Assembly (NCBI GenBank): GCA_949738465.1
Contig: CATJBQ010000076.1
Location: 1 to 45,306 of the forward strand
Source: an uncultured Lachnospiraceae bacterium
Lineage (GTDB): Bacteria > Bacillota > Clostridia > Lachnospirales > Lachnospiraceae
Direction: 5' to 3'
Length of the DNA: 45,306 nucleotides
A program made the translations under genes and the position numbers. The notes under the pieces were generated by a model. It worked only from the letters and a program-made list of their open reading frames with translations. It did not search any database and had not been told where the DNA came from. Shown piece after piece: positions 23,504 to 32,194 of the stretch. Within the stretch, counting starts at the first letter, position 1. Each line of letters begins with the position of its first letter.

Positions 23504-25908
23504 AGATTTGGAATATTTTACTGCGCCTGTCCGGGCTTGTTTTTTTGCTGCTTGGAAGCTTTCTGTCAGTCCGGGACGGGCTTCTGATGGACTGGTGGCA
23601 GCTTGCGGATCTGCTCTTGATCTGCACGGCGGCGGCCGTCTTTGTGACGCTGATGGATTCCCACTGGATCACCGCCCTCATCGGAAATGCCGCCGGAGGG
23701 ATCGGGGCTTTTTACCTGGTCCGGCAGTATGGGGAGGAGATCGCAAAGGAGTGGCAGCATATTCTGGATGCGGCGGCGCCCTTGATCAATGAGTACCATC
23801 ATCTGGGCCTTCCCGCAGGAGAGCGGAACTGGGAGCGTCTGGCTTATGACAGCCGTCCGGCGCTGGTGCTGGCGGCGCTGGCCCTGGGGCTTCTCATGGG
23901 CCTGGGGCTTGCCGTGAAAAAGCTGCGCCTGCTGGCCTATGTGCCGGTGGCGGCCGCCTTTGCCAGCGGCCTTGCCGTGGGCAACGCTCCGGGTGTGTGG
24001 GCGGTGATCTGCCTGGTGGTGGGACTTGGAATCTGCCATGCCATTCCCGGTAAACGCACGGATCCGGTGGTGTTTAAGACCTCTGTTCTGACGCTGGTGG
24101 GGCTGTTTTTTGTGCTGTGGATTGTGGCGGCGGCTTACCAGCCGCTGTCCCAAAGTCTGCTTAAGAACCATGACCGCTATCTGAAGCGGCAGATCGAGCT
24201 GGAGGACGAGCTTCTGGCACTGACCAGGGGCGGACAGTTCTTAGAGCGGATCCGGTGGCGCTTTGGGGAAACTGCGGACCAGGCGGTGCTGTCTACAGAG
24301 GCTCCCCGCCAGGGGGACGCGGTTGTTTTTGAACTTACGGTGGAGGAGCTTCCGGAGGAACCGGTCTATGTGAAAAATTTCACAAGCGCCCGCTATAAGG
24401 ACGGGATCTGGCAGGCGGAGGAGGGGGAAACCTACGCGTCCTTCCTGAAAGAACAGGGCTTTGTTACGGATGAGGAGGGGGAGCGGCAGCTTCTGGAGGA
24501 AACCGCTGCCCTGGAGCTGACCAGGTCCTACCGCCGTATTCAGAAGGGGGAATTAAAGCCCCAGCGGATTGTCATGAACATTAAGGAACGGACCGGCAAC
24601 ACCACTCTGTGGCCCTACTTCTGTGCGCTTCCCGCGGACGCAGAGGCTGTTGGGGATGCGGGAATCCGTACCGCCTCGGGCCGGTATGAAATCTACGGGT
24701 ATCTCCTGGGGGTCGGGCAACTGGAGCCTTATTGCTATCCCTACAGCGTTCTGTCGGCAGGAAGCGGGGCCGCGCCGGAGGAGAGGGTGGAGGATACGGC
24801 CTATCCGGGAGAGGTATACAACGATTTTCTGTCGGAGCAGAGCCGCCGGATGGATACGCCGGTACACCGTCTTTTTGAGGAAGATCCGGGCCGGGCTTTT
24901 GACGCTCTGGGGGAATGCAGCTACAGCTTTGACTTAGAGCCGGTTCCGGAGGGATCGGATGTGGTGGAGGATTTCCTGTTCCGGCAGAAAAAGGGCTACT
25001 GTATGCATTTTGCCTCCGCCCAGACATTGATCTGGCAGAGTATTTCTATACCGGCCCGCTATGCCAGCGGCTATGTGGTGCTTCCGGGAGATTTCGTAAA
25101 AAATGCGGACGGCGCCTATACCGCGGCGGTGCCCCAGTACCGGGGCCATGCCTGGATGGAGGTTTACAGCCCGTTCTTTGGCTGGTATCCCTTAGAGGTG
25201 ACGCCCCCCAGCTATCTCAATACCCTGGAGCGGGCAGGGACAGGAACCGCGCCAGGGGAACTGTATGGGGCAAGGCAGCCGGAAGAAAGGCAGGAGGAGC
25301 CGGATGCACCGGATGCGGCACCAAAGGAGCCGGAGGATGAGACAGCGGAGGATTTGCCAAAGGAGGAGCCAAAGGACACAGAGAAACCGGAAGAGGATTC
25401 CAAAAAGGAAACAGTGAGTGGCGAAAGGCCAAAGGGGGAGGGCCGATCCAACGGAGTGTGGGCGCAGGTGTGGCCCGTTCTGGCCTGGTGTATCGGCGGG
25501 ATCCTCCTTCTGGCAGCCCTGTACGGGCTGAATCTGCTACGGATCCGCCGGATCTGGAGGAGAAGATGGAATGCCTTTACGGATGGGGATTCCAACCGGG
25601 CGGCAGTTGCCCTGTCCGGGGCGCTGCTGGGGCTTCTTAGGATCCACCGGATCCGGATGGAACCGGGAGAAGGTGAACTGGTGTTCGCCGGCCAGGTGGA
25701 GGAAGCCTTAAGCTGGATGGAGCCAGGACAGTTTGCGGGGGCGGTGGAAACCATACGGGCCGCCCGGTTTGGAAAGGATCCCATCGGCCCGGACGCCCAC
25801 AGGGAGCTTCTGAAGCTGTATGGGCAGATGATGGACGAAACCCTTCGTCAGATGGACCAAAAAAGCCGGATCTGGTATGGGTTTTTCCATATAAAAGTAC
25901 AAATTTAA
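23500..25908 (+). CDS. Transglutaminase-like membrane protein
   Basis: An 802-residue protein. Five or six N-terminal membrane helices (to about residue 215) are followed by an extracytoplasmic part holding the transglutaminase-like domain: Cys501 in KKGYCMHFASA, His550 in YRGHAWMEVY and Glu566 in GWYPLEVTPP, where the triad aspartate of many relatives is replaced by glutamate. A proline/glutamate-rich linker (about 585-645) leads to one more membrane helix near residue 655 and a cytoplasmic tail resembling DUF4129. This is the standard third member of MoxR/DUF58 clusters. It may be a protease or cross-linking enzyme at the cell surface; the substrate is unknown. It ends about 115 bases before the next gene, which has its own promoter candidate. 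Confidence 0.92.
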   Translation: MKIWNILLRLSGLVFLLLGSFLSVRDGLLMDWWQLADLLLICTAAAVFVTLMDSHWITALIGNAAGGIGAFYLVRQYGEEIAKEWQHILDAAAPLINEYHHLGLPAGERNWERLAYDSRPALVLAALALGLLMGLGLAVKKLRLLAYVPVAAAFASGLAVGNAPGVWAVICLVVGLGICHAIPGKRTDPVVFKTSVLTLVGLFFVLWIVAAAYQPLSQSLLKNHDRYLKRQIELEDELLALTRGGQFLERIRWRFGETADQAVLSTEAPRQGDAVVFELTVEELPEEPVYVKNFTSARYKDGIWQAEEGETYASFLKEQGFVTDEEGERQLLEETAALELTRSYRRIQKGELKPQRIVMNIKERTGNTTLWPYFCALPADAEAVGDAGIRTASGRYEIYGYLLGVGQLEPYCYPYSVLSAGSGAAPEERVEDTAYPGEVYNDFLSEQSRRMDTPVHRLFEEDPGRAFDALGECSYSFDLEPVPEGSDVVEDFLFRQKKGYCMHFASAQTLIWQSISIPARYASGYVVLPGDFVKNADGAYTAAVPQYRGHAWMEVYSPFFGWYPLEVTPPSYLNTLERAGTGTAPGELYGARQPEERQEEPDAPDAAPKEPEDETAEDLPKEEPKDTEKPEEDSKKETVSGERPKGEGRSNGVWAQVWPVLAWCIGGILLLAALYGLNLLRIRRIWRRRWNAFTDGDSNRAAVALSGALLGLLRIHRIRMEPGEGELVFAGQVEEALSWMEPGQFAGAVETIRAARFGKDPIGPDAHRELLKLYGQMMDETLRQMDQKSRIWYGFFHIKVQI

Positions 25909-25939
25909 GGAAAGGCCCTCAGGTTTTGCCGAAAATTGG

Positions 25940-25969
25940 TTGACGGATGTTCTGTCATTGTATTAGGAT
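25940..25969 (+). promoter_or_regulatory. Promoter candidate for the Re-citrate synthase/icd operon
   Basis: TTGACG (25940-25945) and TAGGAT (25964-25969) are 18 bases apart, about 54 bases before the start codon. Confidence 0.45.
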
Positions 25970-26023
25970 AGTACTTAAAAAAGAAATGAATCATGCAGAC
26001 AGCAAAAGACAGGAGTGACACCA

Positions 26024-27406
26024 ATGAGAGAAGTTGTCATGAATCACCATACGAATCTGCTGCAGCTGGAGGAGCATTTTTACCAGCTTGTGGATGTGGC
26101 GGAGCCAAATGTATTCCGCAATCTGTTTCCCTATGAGGAGATCCCCAAAATTGCCTTCAACGACAGGATCGTACCTCACAATATGCCGGAGGAGATCTGG
26201 ATTACCGACACCACCTTCCGGGATGGACAGCAGTCCCGGGAGCCCTATACCACGGAGCAGATCGTGACGATTTACGATTATCTGCACCGGCTGGGCGGCG
26301 AGAAGGGATTGATCCGCCAGAGTGAATTTTTCCTTTACAGCAAGAAGGACCGGGACGCGGTATACAAGTGCATGGAGCGGGGCTACCGTTTTCCGGAGGT
26401 TACAAGCTGGATAAGGGCCAGCCGGCAGGATTTCCAGTTGGTGAAGGACATCGGCATGAAGGAGACCGGCATTCTGGTAAGCTGCTCCGATTACCATATT
26501 TTTTATAAGATGAAGATGACCCGCCGGGAGGTGTTAAACCATTATCTCAGCGTGATCCGGGAGTGCCTGGAGACCGGCATCAGCCCCCGGTGCCACTTAG
26601 AGGATATCACCCGTTCGGATATTTACGGCTTTGTGATTCCCTTCTGTGTGGAGCTGATGAAGCTGAGCCAGGAATACCAGATCCCCATCAAGGTGCGGGC
26701 CTGCGACACCATGGGCTACGGGGTGAATTTTCCGGGAAGCGTGATTCCCAGAAGCGTGCCAGGGATCATTTACGGCCTTACCACCCACGCCGGCGTGCCC
26801 TCGGAATGGATCGAATGGCACGGACACAACGATTTTTACAAGGCGGTGAACAATTCCACTACGGCCTGGCTCTACGGGGCCTGCGGCGTCAACTGCTCCC
26901 TGTTCGGTATCGGGGAGCGCACCGGGAATACGCCCCTGGAGGCCATGGTCTTTGAGTATGCCCAGCTAAAGGGGACCCTGGACGGCATGGACACCACGGT
27001 GATTACGGAGCTGGCCCAGTACTACGAGAAGGAGCTGGGCTACCGGCTGCCCTCCCAGACGCCCTTTGCCGGGAAGAACTTCAATGTGACCCGGGCCGGC
27101 ATCCATGCGGACGGCCTGTTGAAGAACGAGGAGATTTACAATATTTTTGACACGGGCAAATTCTTAAACCGCCCGCCCCTTGTGGCAGTCAGCAATACCT
27201 CGGGACTGGCCGGCATCGCCCATTGGATGAATGTCTACTACTGCCTGGAAGGGGAGCGGATGGTGGATAAGAACAGCGAGCTGGTGAAGAATGTCAAGCG
27301 CTGGGTAGACGCCCAGTACGAGGGCGGGCGCGTAACGGTAATTACCGACAACGAGCTGGTGGTGGTGATCACCGAGATCTGCAGCCGCCTGGGCATTGTA
27401 TTATAG
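26024..27406 (+). CDS. Re-citrate synthase candidate (LeuA/homocitrate synthase family)
   Basis: A 460-residue DRE-TIM aldolase-type enzyme. The metal- and acceptor-binding motif [10 protein letters not shown] is near residue 60 and the metal-binding HGHND near residue 265. A long N-terminal extension before the barrel and the overall length match the Re-face citrate synthase first shown in Clostridium kluyveri rather than 2-isopropylmalate synthase, which carries a C-terminal leucine-binding domain absent here. The gene lies 38 bases before isocitrate dehydrogenase, so citrate formation from oxaloacetate and acetyl-CoA toward 2-oxoglutarate and glutamate is the best reading; no aconitase is in the window. 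The ATG at 26024 is nine bases after AGGAG; an in-frame GTG at 26015 overlaps that site. Homocitrate synthase is the main alternative. Confidence 0.82.
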   Translation: MREVVMNHHTNLLQLEEHFYQLVDVAEPNVFRNLFPYEEIPKIAFNDRIVPHNMPEEIWITDTTFRDGQQSREPYTTEQIVTIYDYLHRLGGEKGLIRQSEFFLYSKKDRDAVYKCMERGYRFPEVTSWIRASRQDFQLVKDIGMKETGILVSCSDYHIFYKMKMTRREVLNHYLSVIRECLETGISPRCHLEDITRSDIYGFVIPFCVELMKLSQEYQIPIKVRACDTMGYGVNFPGSVIPRSVPGIIYGLTTHAGVPSEWIEWHGHNDFYKAVNNSTTAWLYGACGVNCSLFGIGERTGNTPLEAMVFEYAQLKGTLDGMDTTVITELAQYYEKELGYRLPSQTPFAGKNFNVTRAGIHADGLLKNEEIYNIFDTGKFLNRPPLVAVSNTSGLAGIAHWMNVYYCLEGERMVDKNSELVKNVKRWVDAQYEGGRVTVITDNELVVVITEICSRLGIVL

Positions 27407-27444
27407 AATGGAAGAAAACGGAAATGAATCTGGAGGATAAGGAC

Positions 27445-28653
27445 ATGGAAAAAATAAAAATGACAACTCCCCTGGTGGAGATGGACGGGGACGAGATGAC
27501 CCGGATCTTATGGAAGATCATCAAAGACGAACTGTTGTTCCCTTTTATTGACTTGAAGACGGAATATTACGATCTGGGTCTTGCGCACCGCAACGAGACC
27601 GACGATCAGGTGACCTTTGATTCCGCTGAGGCCACCAAAAAATATGGGGTTGCGGTGAAGTGCGCCACCATCACGCCAAATGCGGCCCGCGTCAAGGAGT
27701 ATGATCTGAAGGAGATGTGGAAGAGCCCCAACGGCACCATAAGGGCCATCCTGGACGGGACGGTATTCCGGGCCCCCATTGTGGTAAAGGGGATCGAGCC
27801 CTGCGTCCGCAACTGGAAGAAGCCCATCACCATTGCAAGGCATGCCTACGGCGATGTATACAAGGCTTCGGAGATGAAGATCCCGGCGGCGGGGAAGTGC
27901 GAGCTGGTGTATACGGCCCTGGACGGCAGCGAGGTCCGGGAGCTGATCCACAATTTCACCGGGGCCGGCGTGATCCAGGGGCAGCACAACCTCTGTGAGT
28001 CCATCGAAAGCTTTGCCAGAAGCTGCTTTAACTTTGCGCTGGATACCAGGCAGGATCTGTGGTTTGCCACCAAGGACACCATTTCCAAGAAGTACGACCA
28101 TACCTTCAAGGATATTTTCCAGGAGATCTACGATGCGGAGTACGACGCGAAGTTTCAAGAAGCGGGCATCGAATACTTCTATACGCTGATCGACGATGCG
28201 GTGGCCCGGGTGATGAAAGCGGAGGGCGGTTTTATCTGGGCCTGCAAGAACTACGACGGGGACGTGATGAGCGATATGGTTTCCTCCGCCTTCGGCTCCC
28301 TGGCCATGATGACCTCCGTGCTGGTATCCCCGGAGGGCTATTATGAGTATGAGGCGGCCCACGGAACGGAACAGCGCCACTATTACAAGAACTTAAAGGG
28401 CGAGGAGACCTCCACCAATTCGGTGGCAACTATTTTTGCCTGGACCGGAGCCCTGCGCAAGCGGGGAGAGCTGGATGAAAATCAGGCGCTTAAGGAGTTC
28501 GCGGACAAGCTGGAGAAGGCCTGCACCTCTACCATCGAGTCCGGCCATATGACCAGGGATCTGGCGCTGATCACCACCATTGAGGATCCGGTGGTCTTAA
28601 ACAGCGAAGACTTTATCAAGGCCATCCGGAAGCGTCTTGAGGAGAGCCTGTAA
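27445..28653 (+). CDS. icd: NADP-dependent isocitrate dehydrogenase (eukaryote-like dimeric type)
   Basis: A 402-residue enzyme that oxidises isocitrate to 2-oxoglutarate with reduction of NADP+. It belongs to the type II group shared with eukaryotes ([16 protein letters not shown] at the start, then [26 protein letters not shown]) rather than the E. coli type. The family signature [21 protein letters not shown] and the NADP-binding [10 protein letters not shown] are intact. An upstream in-frame ATG (27424) is rejected because GGAGG at 27432-27436 is eight bases before the ATG at 27445. With the preceding Re-citrate synthase it supplies carbon for glutamate and also NADPH. Confidence 0.96.
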   Translation: MEKIKMTTPLVEMDGDEMTRILWKIIKDELLFPFIDLKTEYYDLGLAHRNETDDQVTFDSAEATKKYGVAVKCATITPNAARVKEYDLKEMWKSPNGTIRAILDGTVFRAPIVVKGIEPCVRNWKKPITIARHAYGDVYKASEMKIPAAGKCELVYTALDGSEVRELIHNFTGAGVIQGQHNLCESIESFARSCFNFALDTRQDLWFATKDTISKKYDHTFKDIFQEIYDAEYDAKFQEAGIEYFYTLIDDAVARVMKAEGGFIWACKNYDGDVMSDMVSSAFGSLAMMTSVLVSPEGYYEYEAAHGTEQRHYYKNLKGEETSTNSVATIFAWTGALRKRGELDENQALKEFADKLEKACTSTIESGHMTRDLALITTIEDPVVLNSEDFIKAIRKRLEESL

Positions 28654-28674
28654 GGAAGAAGGGAGAACACCGGT

Positions 28675-30621
28675 ATGGTTTTAGCATGCCAGAATATCTG
28701 TAAAGCCTTTGGTACCGATGAAATCATAAAGAACGCTTCGTTTCACATAGAGGCCAACGAGAAGGCTGCTATTGTGGGGATCAACGGGGCCGGGAAGACC
28801 ACGCTGCTGCGCATTATCATGGGCGAGCTTGGGGCGGATTCCGGGGAAGTGGTCATTGCCAGGGGCCGTTCCATCGGGTATCTGCCCCAGAACCCCCAGA
28901 TCCAGGGCAACCGCACCATCTATGAGGAGGTGCTGTCCGCCAAGGAGTATGTGATGGGCATCGAACGGCAGCTCCTTTCCATGGAGGAACAGATGCAGTC
29001 GGTCCCCACCGGGGAGATGGCCTCCTTTCTGGAATCCTACCACCGGCTGCAGCAGGAATTCGAGCAGTTGGGCGGGGCCACCTACCGGAGTGAGATTGCC
29101 GGGGTGCTGAAGGGTCTTGGTTTTCCGGAGGCGGAATTCGAGAAACGGATGCAGGAGCTGTCCGGTGGACAACGTACCCGTGTGTGTCTTGGGAAGCTGC
29201 TGGTGACCCGGCCGGATATTATCCTGCTGGACGAGCCCACCAATCACCTGGATATCGTGGCCATCGCCTGGCTGGAGACGTTTTTGTCCAATTACCGGGG
29301 GGCCGTGGTGATCGTGGCCCATGACCGGTATTTCCTGGATAAGGTGGTGGGGAAGGTGGTGGAGCTGGACCGCACCAAGGTGACGGTTTACCAGGGCAAT
29401 TACACGGCCTACGCCCAGAAACGGGCCCAGGTGCGGGAGGCCCTTTTAAAGCAGTATTACAACCAGCAGCGGGAGATCCGCCATCAGGAGGAGGTCATTG
29501 CCAAATTAAGGTCCTTCAACCGGGAGAAATCCATCAAGCGGGCGGAGTCCCGGGAGAAGATGCTCTCCAAGGTGGAGCGCATGGAGCGGCCCACCGAGGA
29601 AAATACCGACATTAAGCTGCATTTGGAGCCCCGGATCGTAAGCGGCGGCGACGTGCTTTTTGTGGAGCAGCTTTCCAAGGCGTATCCGGGCCAGCAGTTG
29701 TTTCAGAAAATCGATTTTTCCATCCGGCGGGGGGAGCGGGTGGCCTTAATCGGTGACAACGGTACCGGAAAAACCACCCTCCTTAAGATCATCAACCAGA
29801 TGGTGGAGGCGGACGAGGGGAAGATCACCCTGGGCGCCAACGTCCACATCGGCTATTACGACCAGGAGCATCAGGTGCTCCATATGGAAAAAACGCTGGT
29901 GGAGGAGATTTCCGACGCCTACCCGGTGCTCACCAACACCCAGATCCGCAACGTGCTGGCGGCGTTCCTTTTTACCGGGGACGAGGTCTTTAAGCGGATC
30001 GGGGACTTAAGCGGCGGGGAGCGGGGACGGGTGTCCCTGGCCAAGCTGATGCTGTCGGAAGCGAATTTTCTGATTCTGGACGAGCCCACCAACCATCTGG
30101 ACATTACCTCCAAGGAGATTTTAGAGCAGGCCTTAAACCAGTATACCGGCACGGTGCTCTATGTGTCCCATGATCGTTATTTTATTAACAAGACCGCCAC
30201 AAGGATTCTCAACCTGACCGGGGAGACGCTGGTGAATTACCTGGGCAATTACGATTATTACCTGGAAAAATGCCAGGAGCTGACCCAGGTCTACGTCTCC
30301 CAGGCGGATCCGGCTTCTTCCATAGAAAAGGCAGGCTCCGGTCAGGCCCAAAGTGTGGGGCGGCTGGACTGGAAGCAGCAGAAGGAGGAGCAGGCCAGAC
30401 GGCGCAAGCTGGCGGCGGATCTTCGGCGGACAGAAGAAGCCATCCAGCAGCGGGAGCAGAGGATCGCAGCCCTGGAGGAACAGTTTTCGGATCCGGAGGT
30501 GGCCACCAGTTCTGCGAAGCTGGGAGAGCTGCAGGGGGAATACGACCTGGTGAAGGAGGAGCTGGCCGGCCTTTATGAAGCCTGGGAGGAGCTGGCCCTT
30601 CTGGATACCGGGGAGGAGTGA
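28675..30621 (+). CDS. ABC-F ribosome-associated ATPase (YdiF-like)
   Basis: A 648-residue soluble protein with two ABC ATPase domains and no membrane segment. Domain 1 has GINGAGKTT, LSGGQRTR and LLDEPTNHLD; domain 2 has GDNGTGKTT, LSGGERGR and LILDEPTNHLD. The linker between them (about residues 235-310, rich in Arg, Glu and Gln) is the arm that enters the ribosomal tRNA sites in ABC-F factors. A C-terminal coiled coil (about 560-648) is present, as in Uup and YdiF. In Bacillus subtilis ydiF is close to rex (ydiH); here rex follows after 113 bases, which supports a YdiF-like housekeeping factor. An antibiotic-protection role cannot be excluded from sequence. Confidence 0.93.
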   Translation: MVLACQNICKAFGTDEIIKNASFHIEANEKAAIVGINGAGKTTLLRIIMGELGADSGEVVIARGRSIGYLPQNPQIQGNRTIYEEVLSAKEYVMGIERQLLSMEEQMQSVPTGEMASFLESYHRLQQEFEQLGGATYRSEIAGVLKGLGFPEAEFEKRMQELSGGQRTRVCLGKLLVTRPDIILLDEPTNHLDIVAIAWLETFLSNYRGAVVIVAHDRYFLDKVVGKVVELDRTKVTVYQGNYTAYAQKRAQVREALLKQYYNQQREIRHQEEVIAKLRSFNREKSIKRAESREKMLSKVERMERPTEENTDIKLHLEPRIVSGGDVLFVEQLSKAYPGQQLFQKIDFSIRRGERVALIGDNGTGKTTLLKIINQMVEADEGKITLGANVHIGYYDQEHQVLHMEKTLVEEISDAYPVLTNTQIRNVLAAFLFTGDEVFKRIGDLSGGERGRVSLAKLMLSEANFLILDEPTNHLDITSKEILEQALNQYTGTVLYVSHDRYFINKTATRILNLTGETLVNYLGNYDYYLEKCQELTQVYVSQADPASSIEKAGSGQAQSVGRLDWKQQKEEQARRRKLAADLRRTEEAIQQREQRIAALEEQFSDPEVATSSAKLGELQGEYDLVKEELAGLYEAWEELALLDTGEE

Positions 30622-30666
30622 GCTAGTACCGCCTTGCGGAAAGATGCGGGAACTGAAAGCGATACG

Positions 30667-30695
30667 TTGACAGATAGCAGCATATTTTATATAAT
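30667..30695 (+). promoter_or_regulatory. Consensus promoter of rex
   Basis: A perfect TTGACA (30667-30672) and a perfect TATAAT (30690-30695) are separated by 17 bases, 40 bases upstream of the rex start. No Rex-type palindrome overlaps it, so autoregulation is not evident. Confidence 0.85.
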
Positions 30696-30734
30696 GGATG
30701 GGAGCGTAATGTGCTTAAGGAGGAAAAGTAAGTA

Positions 30735-31373
30735 ATGGATAAGGAAATTTCACAGGCAGTGATCCGCAGGATGCCGCGGTATTACCGGTATCTGGGAGAA
30801 CTGCTGGATGACGGCGTTGAGCGTATCTCTTCCAATGAGCTGAGTCACCGTATGAAGGTAACGGCTTCGCAGATTCGGCAGGATTTAAATAATTTTGGCG
30901 GTTTTGGACAGCAGGGTTATGGCTATAACGTAAAGTTTTTGTATGATGAGATCGGCAAGATCCTGGGACTGGACCAGCAGCACAACATCATTATTGTGGG
31001 AGCGGGCAATCTGGGCCAGGCGTTGGCGAATTATGTAAACTTTGAGAAACGGGGCTTTGTAATCACCGGGCTTTTTGATGTGAATCCGGCCCTTAAGGGA
31101 CGGAAGGTGCGCGGGATTGAGATCCGTATGCTGGAGGAGATGGCGGATTTTATCCATTCCACCCAGGTGGATATTGCGGCATTGACCATGCCCAAGGAGC
31201 AGGCGGACGCGGTGGCCCACCAGCTTGTGGAGCTGGGGGTCAGCGCTATCTGGAATTTTGCCCATCTGGATCTGGAACTGCCGGACCATGTGGTGGTGGA
31301 GAATGTCCATCTTTCCGACAGCCTGATGCAGTTGTCCTATAATATTGTGAAGAAAAAACTGGAATCAATTTAA
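30735..31373 (+). CDS. rex: Redox-sensing transcriptional repressor Rex
   Basis: A 212-residue repressor that binds operators when NADH/NAD+ is low and releases them when NADH rises, opening fermentation and hydrogen pathways. The N-terminal winged helix contains SSNELSHRMKVTASQIRQDL and the family mark FGGFGQQGYGYNV. The Rossmann domain begins IIIVGAGNLGQALANY, with Gly-x-Gly-x-x-Gly, and the C-terminal domain-swapped helix ends LSYNIVKKKLESI. AAGGAGG-like sequence lies 13 bases before the ATG. It has a consensus promoter of its own. Rex-like sites before the hydrogenase operon at 7595 and 7741 give it likely targets inside this window. Confidence 0.97.
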   Translation: MDKEISQAVIRRMPRYYRYLGELLDDGVERISSNELSHRMKVTASQIRQDLNNFGGFGQQGYGYNVKFLYDEIGKILGLDQQHNIIIVGAGNLGQALANYVNFEKRGFVITGLFDVNPALKGRKVRGIEIRMLEEMADFIHSTQVDIAALTMPKEQADAVAHQLVELGVSAIWNFAHLDLELPDHVVVENVHLSDSLMQLSYNIVKKKLESI

Positions 31374-31389
31374 CGAAGAAGTGAGTCAG

Positions 31390-32046
31390 ATGGAATACAG
31401 GATCAAGGATTCTGCGGCGGAGCCGGATTTTGCCAGGGCTGTAGAGGGAAATACGGTTTCCATACTCCCCCTGGACCAGAAGTGGCACCGTCTCTTCGCC
31501 GTGGAGGGAAAGCCGAAGAAGCTCCAGGAGCAGGAGAAGCAGGTGAAGACCTGGCTGGCGGCCCAGGGACGCGCCCAGCAGGAGCTTAAGGAGCTTAAGA
31601 AGCTCAAGGCCACATTGATGGATAACATTGTGCAGAATATGGACGGGACGGAAGGGAACGACCAGCGGCAGGAGCGGAAGCTTTCGGAGAACCGGCGCCT
31701 CATCGACGAGATCAACGAGAAGATGACGGCCTGTGAGGATACGCTTCTGGAGGTGCCCCGTATGCTGAAGGAGGCCAATGACCGGCTGCTTGAGATGACG
31801 GTGGAGTACTGTTATTTCAGGCTCAGGGCCAATGCGGCCGCCGTGGAGGAGATCGGGGAATGGATTACCCGGATGCGGATGGAGCTGAAGCGCCAGATCA
31901 TCCGCAAGCAGACGGCGGAGGCCAACAACCGGGAGATTTATGCCTATATGCACGATGTTTTTGGCGCCGGTATGCTGGATATCCTGGACGTCAGGTACCA
32001 GGAGGAAGATGAGACGCCAGAGGGCGGGCAGGAACCGGAAAGGTAA
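31390..32046 (+). CDS. Coiled-coil protein of unknown function next to rex
   Basis: A 218-residue protein that I do not recognise. It is soluble, charged and mainly helical, with a predicted coiled coil from about residue 45 to 150 (KKLQEQEKQVKTWLAAQGRA..., LSENRRLIDEINEKM). A second helical region (MRMELKRQIIRKQTAEANNREIYAYMHDVFG) and an acidic tail follow. There is no known domain. The ATG at 31390 has a GAAGAAGTGAG stretch ahead; GTG at 31381 is an alternative start. It lies 16 bases after rex and is followed by a terminator, so it is probably cotranscribed with rex. Position suggests, but does not show, a connection with redox control. Confidence 0.8.
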   Translation: MEYRIKDSAAEPDFARAVEGNTVSILPLDQKWHRLFAVEGKPKKLQEQEKQVKTWLAAQGRAQQELKELKKLKATLMDNIVQNMDGTEGNDQRQERKLSENRRLIDEINEKMTACEDTLLEVPRMLKEANDRLLEMTVEYCYFRLRANAAAVEEIGEWITRMRMELKRQIIRKQTAEANNREIYAYMHDVFGAGMLDILDVRYQEEDETPEGGQEPER

Positions 32047-32064
32047 CAGATACGGCAAGCAGAT

Positions 32065-32098
32065 GGACAGTCCTGGCTGACAGGAGCTGTCCATTTTT
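32065..32098 (+). terminator. Terminator of the rex operon
   Basis: GGACAG-TCCTG pairs with CAGGA-G-CTGTCC around a short loop with one bulged G, and ATTTTT follows. It lies 18 bases after the coiled-coil gene. Confidence 0.8.
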
Positions 32099-32122
32099 GG
32101 CAGGGCAGAAGACTTCTGAAAC

Positions 32123-32166
32123 AGAGTTGGCATAGAGTTGGCACATAATTGGCATAGAGTGAACAT
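32123..32166 (+). repeat. Four 11-bp tandem repeats upstream of nnr
   Basis: Consecutive units AGAGTTGGCAT, AGAGTTGGCAC, ATAATTGGCAT and AGAGTGAACAT occupy 32123-32166 without gaps. The 11-base period equals about one DNA turn, so the units lie on one face of the helix. They sit 24 bases after the rex-operon terminator and end 28 bases before the nnr start. Confidence 0.75.
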
Positions 32167-32194
32167 GGATTCTGCCTGGAATGGGAGACAATTT

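Noticed and set aside
30667-30734. Rex autoregulation at its own promoter
   Set aside because: No TTGTTAA-N4-TTAACAA-like palindrome was found around the rex promoter.
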